From Clostridiales bacterium (GTDB lineage: Bacteria; Bacillota_A; Clostridia; Lachnospirales; Bianqueaceae): DNA of 12,293 nucleotides. The stretch is from contig JAHZBS010000058.1 of NCBI GenBank assembly GCA_019423265.1, positions 1-12,293 on the forward strand. Reading direction: 5' to 3'. How positions within the stretch are numbered: the first letter of the stretch is position 1; each line of letters starts with the position of its first letter. The translations under genes and the position numbers were made by a program. Below the pieces are notes generated by a model that searched no databases, was not told where the DNA came from, and worked only from the letters and a program-made list of their open reading frames with translations. Below, piece after piece: positions 5,639-12,293 of the stretch.

Positions 5639-7235
5639 CACAATCCCCCAGCTCATACTCAGACGGCGTCAGAAATGTGATGCTCATCCCTTCAGACAGC
5701 TCCCGCAGCTGCTCCCGAATCCGGCGCTGTTTTTCATATGCTTCCGCCTCATTCACGCGGAAGTTTAACTCTTGGCTATAGTAGTTTCCATTGTTCCGGT
5801 GGTGGAATCCATCAAAGCCCGCCAAAAATACGGATTCCGCTCCACACCGTTTTAGCAGCTTCAACAGCATCAACCCCGCATTGTCCGATATCATCTCATC
5901 TGGGTTGGTATACCGGTCATACTCCACATATAGACAGTCCTCGCCGCCTCCCGGGATATTGGATGTGAGAATGGTGCGGATATGGCGCAGATGTTGGATC
6001 TCCTGTCCGATGATGTCCATCCGCTTGTGATTGCTGACAAAGCAGGCATCCATGGCGTATTTCCCATCCACAAAGTTCACGGAAATCACGTATGGCTTTT
6101 CCGCTTCTATAAAGTTCATAATGCTCTCATACTCCTGCACCAAGCTCTGTCCCGGTGCGAGAAGGAGAATTTTCTTTCCCTGAATCAGCGCCGCAATCTC
6201 CCTCACCGCCCTGCTGTCATCGATCTTTCGGCTCTGAAATTGGGTGTAGAGCTGTTCAATCAGCTTTCGATCAAAGAGAATCTTAAATGCTTCGGGAATT
6301 GACTGAATAATCTTTTCGATATCCTTCATGGTCAGCGTCTGTTTGTTAATAAGATATGCGGCATAGTTTGGGTGGCAGACGTTGCTGGCCGCGATATGGT
6401 ACGGCACCGTATACCCCCACTCATGCTCTTTGCGGATCGCCGCAATATACTCATCATAGATATCCATCACCATGGTGACATCATACCGGGAGGCGATATT
6501 TTTATTAATATACTGGGTAATCAACTCCGTTGGCAGATTTCCCGCCCCTCTCCCCATTCCGTAGACGGAGGCGTCCAAAATCAGCGTCCGCTTGGTCTGG
6601 ATCTTTCCAAGGACTTGCGCGTTGGAGAACGCAAGCTGGAGGTTGTTGTGCCCGTGAAAGCCGAGATGGATCTCCTGCCTCATATTTTCATCGATCAGAT
6701 AAAAGCGGTGGGACACTTCGTTGCGGTACATGCTTCCCAGCGTATCGACGATATAAAAGGCATATGGATTTAGCTCGTTTATTTTTTCTACCAGCTGGAG
6801 CAGCTCCAAATCACTGTAGAAGGCTGTCCCCACCGGCTGCATAAAGACCTCATAGCCTTTTTCCATGATGATTTCGGCCCACGCAAATGCCTGCGCAATC
6901 TCTTCCTTATGGAAAGTTAATCGGATTCCTCCGATGCTTTTCCCGTCACAGGGCAAAAGTTCAGAGGGATGCAGCTCCTTTTCCCCGATGGCGATCATGG
7001 CCACATACATGGATTTCCGCTCCCGCTTTGGCAATACCGCCTCCAGCTGAGCCACGCTATTGTAGAGCGAACAATCCTCGTCCTGAACCATGCCGGTGAG
7101 AAAGCCACACTCAATAATATCGATGTTGGCGCTCTCGAGCTTGTCCAGGATAGACGTGATCGTCTTTCGGCCGAATGACCAGTCATTGACATACCCTCCG
7201 TCTCGAAGGGTGCAGTCCAATATCTGTATGCTCAC
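5631..7235 (-). CDS. Two-domain DRE-TIM aldolase of a surface-glycan pathway
   Basis: A 534-residue protein in two parts. Residues 1-300 form a DRE-TIM (HMGL-like) barrel related to 4-hydroxy-2-oxovalerate aldolase. It shows ILDCTLRDGGY (Asp7, Arg11, Asp12), VDTLGSMY at 164-171, the metal-binding HGHNN with His194 and His196, and YGMGRGAGN at 225-233. These enzymes make or break carbon bonds next to a keto acid such as pyruvate using a divalent metal. Residues 352-530 form a second Rossmann-like domain (LLLAPGQSL, ISVNFV, ACFVSNHKR, LAGFDGFHH) resembling DUF115-type domains of glycan loci; its job is unknown. The GTG start overlaps the kdsB stop by four bases (GTGA). Between a CMP-sugar synthetase and a phosphatase, it most likely builds the keto-acid sugar. 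Confidence 0.85.
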   Translation of the reverse strand: MSIQILDCTLRDGGYVNDWSFGRKTITSILDKLESANIDIIECGFLTGMVQDEDCSLYNSVAQLEAVLPKRERKSMYVAMIAIGEKELHPSELLPCDGKSIGGIRLTFHKEEIAQAFAWAEIIMEKGYEVFMQPVGTAFYSDLELLQLVEKINELNPYAFYIVDTLGSMYRNEVSHRFYLIDENMRQEIHLGFHGHNNLQLAFSNAQVLGKIQTKRTLILDASVYGMGRGAGNLPTELITQYINKNIASRYDVTMVMDIYDEYIAAIRKEHEWGYTVPYHIAASNVCHPNYAAYLINKQTLTMKDIEKIIQSIPEAFKILFDRKLIEQLYTQFQSRKIDDSRAVREIAALIQGKKILLLAPGQSLVQEYESIMNFIEAEKPYVISVNFVDGKYAMDACFVSNHKRMDIIGQEIQHLRHIRTILTSNIPGGGEDCLYVEYDRYTNPDEMISDNAGLMLLKLLKRCGAESVFLAGFDGFHHRNNGNYYSQELNFRVNEAEAYEKQRRIREQLRELSEGMSITFLTPSEYELGDCDV

Positions 7236-7975
7236 AGCGCGACTTCACCTCTTTCCAGCTTTTTCTGGAGAATGCTCCGGACAAAATCTAGATCCCTTGG
7301 CGTGTCAACTGACAGGGTCTGGGCTTCCACCGGGATCATTTTTAATTTTTTGCCGTGTTCGATAAAGCGGAGCTCATTGATATCTTCGATTCTTTCCACC
7401 TTACCTCTTCCTGTCTCAGAAAAAAAGCGAAGCGCTTCCATAGAGTAAGCCAGCACACCGAGATGTTTATAATAGCAAAATTGCGTGCTCGCTTTCGGGT
7501 GGGGAATGGGACTTCTGGTCATGAACAGCGCGTTCCCCTCCTCATCGGTCACCACCTTGATATTCGTATCGTCCACCACCTCCACCGGGTTGTGGATCTC
7601 CGCCATCAGGTTGGCGGCAAAAAAAGTCTCACCCTCCCCGGGAATCACCTGTTCTACCAGGCCAGGCTCAATCAGGGGTTCATCCCCGTTGACGCATAGA
7701 TAGACATCGGCTGGAATTTTCTGTGCCGCCTCATATATGCGGTCTGTACTCGTCCTGTGAGTTCGGCTTGTCATGACGCAGGCCAGGCCGTACTGTTGGC
7801 AGGCCTGCCGGATCTCTTCGCTGTCCGTGGCCACCACAACCTCATGGATCCGGCTGGATTTTTTTACCTGGCTGTACACCCACCAGATCATTGGCCTTCC
7901 ACACAGATCGGCCAAGGGCTTTCCCTTCAGCCGGCTCGAATCATATCGCGCCGGAATGATAGCAGCTATCCTCAT
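7232..7975 (-). CDS. kdsB: KdsB-type CMP-ulosonate cytidylyltransferase
   Basis: A 247-residue cytoplasmic nucleotidyltransferase, the normal length for 3-deoxy-manno-octulosonate cytidylyltransferase, which joins CMP from CTP to the anomeric carbon of a keto-deoxy sugar acid. The CTP-binding start IPARYDSSRLKGKPL is at 7-21, VVATDSEE at 47-54, and the metal aspartates Asp99 (CVNGDEPLI, with Asn where KdsB usually has Gln) and Asp224 (VDTPRDLD) are kept. The start at 7975 has AGGAGG seven bases upstream. It follows the GT2 gene by eleven bases. No LPS genes are visible here, so the substrate could be Kdo or another ulosonic acid destined for a capsule or wall polymer. CMP is the activating group expected by the sialyltransferase-like genes upstream. 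Confidence 0.88.
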   Translation of the reverse strand: MRIAAIIPARYDSSRLKGKPLADLCGRPMIWWVYSQVKKSSRIHEVVVATDSEEIRQACQQYGLACVMTSRTHRTSTDRIYEAAQKIPADVYLCVNGDEPLIEPGLVEQVIPGEGETFFAANLMAEIHNPVEVVDDTNIKVVTDEEGNALFMTRSPIPHPKASTQFCYYKHLGVLAYSMEALRFFSETGRGKVERIEDINELRFIEHGKKLKMIPVEAQTLSVDTPRDLDFVRSILQKKLERGEVAL

Positions 7976-7986
7976 ACATTGTCCTC

Positions 7987-9726
7987 CTATTTTCCAAAAA
8001 GCTTTCCCAGGGCTCGAATGGGCTTCGTCAACTTCCAGCACGTGGAGTTTTCATAGATGTCCACAACCTCCTGAATTCTATCTTCAAGCTCCTGTTGAAA
8101 ATCCTGTCCCGAGCGCAAACTGTGGTTTTCGTGAATGGGCTCTGCCCTGGAAGGGCGCTTCCCATTCAGTTCCCGCTTGTACAGATTCCAATTCTCCATC
8201 AGCCGGTCCGACCACATTTTCAGCACATTTTCGCTGACCAGCTCATAGCCCTCCGGAATCTCGCAGAGTACCTTTTTGCAGCAGTTTTCTCCATTTTTCA
8301 TGTCATAGGCGAGAACGCTGGGCATATAGACTTGCACTTCGTTTTTTAAGAGTTGATTCCGGCCGTTTACCCTGAGCTGAAAATGAATGATTAGAAAATC
8401 CCGAATCCGGTCCCGCAGCGGCAGAAATGCCTTGTTGTAAATATGGTCCTCCTCATAGGAATCCAGCAGCGCCTGGATCACATAGTGTCCCTTCAATGCT
8501 CCGAAGCATCCCGATGTCATGTCCTCCTCATCCTCAAATCCAAAAAAGATTCGGTTGAGCCGAAGCTTTTTCAGGTTTAGATTGGCTCTCATCTCCGGGC
8601 ACAGGACGATTCCCCCTTCCTCATAGAGAATCTTCAAAGCATAATACTCTTCCGCGTAGGCATACCGCCCCTCTGCCAGTGCCTCCCGAACGGTTTGCGG
8701 AAGCTGATCCGCGGGGTAATACTCCTGATCAGCCGAGATCAGCGTCCCATTTGGAAAATCTTCCTGGATCTCCTTCCGATACCCCTCCGGAATGGGCCTG
8801 TCCATATGCACGCAGATAATAGTATTGGGAATGACCTCCCGGTCAAGAAAATCCAGGATTTTCCGTGTCTTTGCGTCCCGCTGAAGATAGGGATTTAACA
8901 GAAAGTCTTTTTTGTATTCTCTCAGAAGCTCAATGAAATCCGCCTGAAAGAGCACCCTGGACTGGGTTATGTTCCAGTAGAGCTGTTTCGCGGTGTTGTA
9001 GACGACTTCCTCCCGATATTCTCGGTTGCTCCGGTCAAGGAAATACTGGAATGCCCGGACGATATCCACCATATCGCCGGCGAATGTGGTGGATATGGTG
9101 TTAGCCCGCCGATAGTAATTGTAAAATGGCTTCTTGACATACCCGATATGCGGGTATTTCGTAACCAGAGAGGGGATCAGTGCAATATCTTCAAAGAGCA
9201 TCCTCTCGTACTGGTTTTCCTCCCAGATCCTTCGGCTGTAGAGCTTATTGACACTGTACGTAATGTTATTGCCATTGGCGATATAGTCGGATAGGTCAAC
9301 CTCCTCACTGGAGTACGTGGATACGACAACATTCCTGTTCTCCTCCACATAGATGATGTTTACATCGCACATGACAATATCATAGTTCTCTTCCACCGCC
9401 CTCTCATACATCTCCTCATACATCTCGGGCTCCACCGTGTCATCGGAATCCAGAAAGGCAATATACTCCCCTACGGCCGCGCCCACCCCTGTGTTGCGGG
9501 CCATTCCCAGCCCCTCGTTTTCTTTGTGGATGACGCGGATTCGATCGGGATGCTCTCTTGCATAGCGGTCACAAATCTGAGGCGACGTGTCCTCGCTGCC
9601 GTCATCCACAAGTATGATTTCGATCTCATGCAAGGTTTGCTCAAGGACAGAATCCACAGCTCGCTCCAGATAATTTTCTACCTGGTACACGGGAATAACG
9701 ACCGAGACTTTTGTATTAGCGCCCAT
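7987..9726 (-). CDS. Glycosyltransferase, GT2 domain fused to a degenerate GT32-like domain
   Basis: A 579-residue soluble or membrane-associated enzyme. Residues 5-230 are a GT-A fold family 2 domain with VSVVIPVYQ, VDDGS (41-44), the metal/nucleotide DSDD (93-96) and FEDI (178-181). Residues 300-430 resemble a GT32 (DXD sugar-binding) domain: NTIICVHMDRPIPEGY, AYAEEYYALKILYEEGG and GALKGHYVI. Where that family has L-D-T-D, this protein has L-C-P-E (375-378), so the DXD is lost. The C-terminus ENSTCWKLTKPIRALGKLFGK resembles the basic tail of many polymer-building GTs and may touch the membrane. The start at 9726 has GGGAGG five bases before it and overlaps the preceding gene by eleven bases. 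The donor and acceptor are unknown. Confidence 0.87.
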   Translation of the reverse strand: MGANTKVSVVIPVYQVENYLERAVDSVLEQTLHEIEIILVDDGSEDTSPQICDRYAREHPDRIRVIHKENEGLGMARNTGVGAAVGEYIAFLDSDDTVEPEMYEEMYERAVEENYDIVMCDVNIIYVEENRNVVVSTYSSEEVDLSDYIANGNNITYSVNKLYSRRIWEENQYERMLFEDIALIPSLVTKYPHIGYVKKPFYNYYRRANTISTTFAGDMVDIVRAFQYFLDRSNREYREEVVYNTAKQLYWNITQSRVLFQADFIELLREYKKDFLLNPYLQRDAKTRKILDFLDREVIPNTIICVHMDRPIPEGYRKEIQEDFPNGTLISADQEYYPADQLPQTVREALAEGRYAYAEEYYALKILYEEGGIVLCPEMRANLNLKKLRLNRIFFGFEDEEDMTSGCFGALKGHYVIQALLDSYEEDHIYNKAFLPLRDRIRDFLIIHFQLRVNGRNQLLKNEVQVYMPSVLAYDMKNGENCCKKVLCEIPEGYELVSENVLKMWSDRLMENWNLYKRELNGKRPSRAEPIHENHSLRSGQDFQQELEDRIQEVVDIYENSTCWKLTKPIRALGKLFGK

Positions 9727-10813
9727 TGCATCCTCCCAAAAATTGCAGAATATTTCGAAGTTCGTACACGGTTTCCGGCACGTAATAATTGGCCCCTGCA
9801 AACTGCTTGCGGAATTTGTGCAGGTACCGCTCCAACACCGCATCCTCTTTCCAGAGCACCTTCCCCTGGAACAGCCGGTACAGCATCACCGTATTCATAT
9901 CCATGCCGAAGACGATTCTGCCGGTCAGCGCTGCATTGGAGCAGACGGTGATGATGGTTCGCCCCTCCGGATCTTCATTCAGAAGAAAAAGCTCCCACGG
10001 CGCAGCGCTTGTGTACCGCCTTGTCAATCCCAGCTGAAAAGGAAGGTTTTCCGTATTTCTCGGGTGGGGCTTTACCACAAAGCGTCCGGCTCCCACCGTC
10101 TGCTGGCACTCGCGCATCAATTCGATATCGTTGGTTTTCAGCCCCTCCGCCCGAAAAGACTGCTCTAAAAAGATAAAGTCCGCGCTTTCGTCCGGTTTCC
10201 TGTACTCAAAAATAAAGTTAAGAAGTTCCCGCAGCTCCCTGTCATCCCGGCTGACTTTGGGCAGAGACCGGTTCGCAAGTCCATCCCCTCTCATGGCAAG
10301 CCGAGGCTCGTAGAGCAGCACCTTTTTCACCTTTTCTCGGATCCTCTTTCCCTCCGCATGGCGGTTGATGGCCGCGCGGTCCTCCCGCAGAAAATCAATT
10401 ACATAGGTGGAAAAGCCGTCCTCAAAACAGATAAATTCACAGTCCTGCTGGGCAAAATGATAGGCCAGCATTCTCGTAAAGATATCATAGTTGGAAAAAT
10501 AGACTTCTGAATACGCGCTGAGCTCTTCGCTCAATCTCCACCGAAAAATAGCGGCCGCGTTGTGAAAATCCTCCGATATCTCCCTTTCGCTCCCGGCGGA
10601 TACTTTTTTATTTAGTTCCTGTGTCTTTGCGAAAATAACCCGGTCAAAAAGCCCCGTTTCTCTCAGACGCGGCACATTGGATTCCATCTTCGGCGTCACA
10701 TCCGTCACGATCAAATCTGCCTCCCGGCCATCCAAAATCGATCGTTTCATATGGACCGCTGTGAAAAGTTGATACACGGAATTCACAATGATCAGCGCTC
10801 TGTCATCGATCAT
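9716..10813 (-). CDS. Sialyltransferase-like glycosyltransferase (polysialyltransferase/GT52 type)
   Basis: A 365-residue GT-B-like protein without signal peptide. It begins with ALIIVNSVYQLFTAVHM, the entry strand and helix typical of GT52 and capsular polysialyltransferase proteins. It carries the two motifs known from bacterial sialyltransferases: an acidic D/E-D/E-G motif (FEDG, Glu131-Asp132-Gly133) and an HP motif (VVKPHP, His250-Pro251). It also has a later Ser-containing loop, VCSNAALTG (290-298). Enzymes with these motifs use CMP-sialic acid or a related CMP-ulosonate, which fits the kdsB gene in the same operon. The start at 10813 has GGAGG with seven bases spacing and overlaps the preceding gene by eleven bases. 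Assignment to an exact GT family needs a profile search. Confidence 0.72.
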   Translation of the reverse strand: MIDDRALIIVNSVYQLFTAVHMKRSILDGREADLIVTDVTPKMESNVPRLRETGLFDRVIFAKTQELNKKVSAGSEREISEDFHNAAAIFRWRLSEELSAYSEVYFSNYDIFTRMLAYHFAQQDCEFICFEDGFSTYVIDFLREDRAAINRHAEGKRIREKVKKVLLYEPRLAMRGDGLANRSLPKVSRDDRELRELLNFIFEYRKPDESADFIFLEQSFRAEGLKTNDIELMRECQQTVGAGRFVVKPHPRNTENLPFQLGLTRRYTSAAPWELFLLNEDPEGRTIITVCSNAALTGRIVFGMDMNTVMLYRLFQGKVLWKEDAVLERYLHKFRKQFAGANYYVPETVYELRNILQFLGGCNGR

Positions 10814-11738
10814 ATTGCCACCTCCCTATTCTCCTGATACTAAAACTCTCCTGTAAATTCTCACATCCGGTGGAGTCGAATGTATAGACGACCTCCGGCT
10901 TTTTGCGAAACACATAGGGAAGCAGCTCCGACGGGAAAGTTTTGCGTATGATCTCGGCGTCTGGAAAGATCTCCCCGTAGTCAAGGGTATCGTCCGGGTG
11001 GGGTTTGATCACCAAGCGGATTCCCCGAAGCGGGCCGTCCCGCAGCCTCTCATATAGCCGCTTTTGCTCAGCTTCGCTCATCATGCCCAGATTGGCATAC
11101 TGCTGGGTCAGAAGAATGGCATCCGCCCTAGTCCCAATGGCCCGCTTGAGAAAAAAATGGATAATCGCCCTGCGCTTTCCCTTGGATACCCTCCGCAGAT
11201 GGTCCTCCACGGAAAAATCCTCCCACCTCTCATCTGGGCAGGTCTGGGCTCTTTTAAGGCAGATAATCCTGCGGATATAGGGATTCGTCCCGTCGAATAG
11301 GCCATATTTCTGCGCGATTTCCCCGTGGACCGGATACTTTTTCGAGAGCGCTGCGGCCAGCTCCTGCGGCCGGCTTAGCATTCCGGCCGCATCCTCAAAG
11401 AATGTAAAGGGGATCCCCTTCTCCAGCAAGTACAGAGTAAAATAAAAATGAGCGCCTGCTATATAGATTTCCCTAAACTCTTGGAGCCCATAGGGGATGA
11501 TCCGCTGATAGTGCCGGATGACATCTTGTACGATCTGCCTCTCCCCCCTGTGTGGAATCCGCAGGTAAGGGAACAGATAGACCGTATCAAAAAATTGTTT
11601 CAATTTTTTATACTGGGGGTATTTGCCCGTTATAAAGTCGGGAAGAATCAGAATCGCCTTTTCTTTTTCGTGGAATGCAATCCGGTGCAACATAACTTCC
11701 AGCAGCTGATAGGAGCTGACCGCGTGATACAGAACCAT
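10803..11738 (-). CDS. Second sialyltransferase-like glycosyltransferase
   Basis: A 311-residue protein of the same general type as its neighbour but clearly divergent. It starts with VLYHAVSSYQLLEVMLHRI, has FFEDAAGML (113-121) at the place of the acidic motif, an HP motif in VIKPHPDD (243-250), then TFPSELLPYVF (267-277) and YTFDSTG (285-291). The acidic motif is EDAAG rather than EDG, so donor handling may differ. There is no signal peptide or membrane segment. The start at 11738 follows GAGAGGG by four bases; the upstream gene ends 31 bases before. Two adjacent enzymes of this kind suggest two different linkages, or an initiating and an extending enzyme. Confidence 0.68.
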   Translation of the reverse strand: MVLYHAVSSYQLLEVMLHRIAFHEKEKAILILPDFITGKYPQYKKLKQFFDTVYLFPYLRIPHRGERQIVQDVIRHYQRIIPYGLQEFREIYIAGAHFYFTLYLLEKGIPFTFFEDAAGMLSRPQELAAALSKKYPVHGEIAQKYGLFDGTNPYIRRIICLKRAQTCPDERWEDFSVEDHLRRVSKGKRRAIIHFFLKRAIGTRADAILLTQQYANLGMMSEAEQKRLYERLRDGPLRGIRLVIKPHPDDTLDYGEIFPDAEIIRKTFPSELLPYVFRKKPEVVYTFDSTGCENLQESFSIRRIGRWQYDR

Positions 11739-11769
11739 TTTTCCCTCTCTCCCTTTTCAAAACCGGCTG

Positions 11770-12293
11770 TTACCCAATATGGATCTCGTCCAGCAGCGCT
11801 TCCAGCTCTGCCATGAAGGCTTTATTCCTCTCCGCTTCTGCTAAGAGCATGGGCGCGTAGGCATCCCGCCCGCTGATGGGGAGCGTCAGTCCGAGTTCTC
11901 TCTCTCGATGGAGCCATTGCTGCACAAAATCTAGAATGCCCCGGTGGATCTCCCGTATCCGCCCGACATCGGTCCAATTCTCCTTGAATCTGCACTCCCA
12001 GCGCCCTTCCTTTCCCGGATAAAAGCCTTTTAAGCTCCCCTCCGGGGCGTCCAAAAGGAGCTCCCAGTATAAATTGTGGTTTTGGGCCGGATCATGAAAT
12101 TTCCATAGGTCCCGATTTTCGCGCTGGGAATAGAGATAGCTCACCAACTGCCCGCTGAGCAAAAATGGTTCCCCCGCATCTGCCTCGGGGCTACGGCCGG
12201 CGGTGGTTCCGGCTATAATTCCTGTAATCCTGCACGGCAGCCCCCAAAGTCTGTTCACGGCGCAGTCCAACATCACCGCGCCGCTCCCCGCCC
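11770..12293 (-). CDS. C-terminal part of a probable Gfo/Idh/MocA oxidoreductase
   Basis: The reading frame stays open to the window edge, so the gene begins outside; an internal GTG at 12276 is not a credible start. About 174 residues are visible. An entry stretch reading GSGAVMLDCAVNRLWGLP resembles the GGGxLLDxGxHxxDxLxxLxG element that opens the C-terminal domain of Gfo/Idh/MocA sugar dehydrogenases. The end, IHRGILDFVQQW ... PISGRDAYAPMLLAEAERNKAFM, resembles their closing helices. The NAD(P)-binding half is missing, so this is a tentative call. In a glycan operon such an enzyme would oxidise, reduce or epimerise a sugar or sugar-acid precursor. Confidence 0.5.
   Translation of the reverse strand, partial: AGSGAVMLDCAVNRLWGLPCRITGIIAGTTAGRSPEADAGEPFLLSGQLVSYLYSQRENRDLWKFHDPAQNHNLYWELLLDAPEGSLKGFYPGKEGRWECRFKENWTDVGRIREIHRGILDFVQQWLHRERELGLTLPISGRDAYAPMLLAEAERNKAFMAELEALLDEIHIG

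Noticed and set aside
5982..8237. Several plus-strand ORFs of 100-154 codons opposite the glycan genes
   Set aside because: They mirror the codon structure of well-supported minus-strand genes, lack family features and have no plausible promoter context.

Overview
The window looks like chromosomal DNA from a low-to-mid-GC Firmicute, probably a Clostridia-type bacterium. That is inferred from strong AGGAGG-type ribosome sites, near-consensus TTGACA/TATAAT promoters, a tRNA gene without an encoded CCA, and the gene types present. Every supported gene is on the minus strand, so the window reads biologically from right to left.

Right part (4988-12293): a tightly packed surface-glycan locus, seven genes in one direction, most overlapping or separated by only a few bases. 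In order of transcription: the C-terminal part of a probable Gfo/Idh/MocA-type oxidoreductase (cut by the window edge), two glycosyltransferases carrying bacterial sialyltransferase-type motifs, a large GT2 glycosyltransferase with a degenerate GT32-like second domain, a KdsB-type CMP-ulosonate synthetase, a two-domain DRE-TIM aldolase, and a HAD phosphatase. My reading (inference) is that the aldolase and HAD make a 2-keto-3-deoxy acid sugar, the KdsB homologue activates it with CMP, and the sialyltransferase-like enzymes transfer it. No KdsA/NeuB-type synthase is visible here, so the aldolase may replace it.

Middle (4254-4966): a complete tRNA-Leu(UAG) unit with its own promoter and terminator, then an AT-rich gene-free stretch. 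This holds a 346-bp segment bounded by perfect 16-bp inverted repeats and full of small palindromes, a MITE candidate. Its left end supplies the promoter of the next gene.

Left-middle (2408-4253): a Nudix hydrolase, a small acidic protein of unknown function and cysteine synthase (cysK). The last two have their own promoter, and a strong hairpin terminator lies beyond cysK.

Left (1-2160): an autoregulated-looking MarR regulator / MATE efflux pump pair with a perfect consensus promoter overlapped by two palindromic operator candidates. It is followed by a promoter and the 5' part of tRNA-Leu(UAA), cut by the window edge. The drug-efflux pair and the odd 140-bp stretch beside it look like acquired DNA, but that is only a suspicion from context and base composition.
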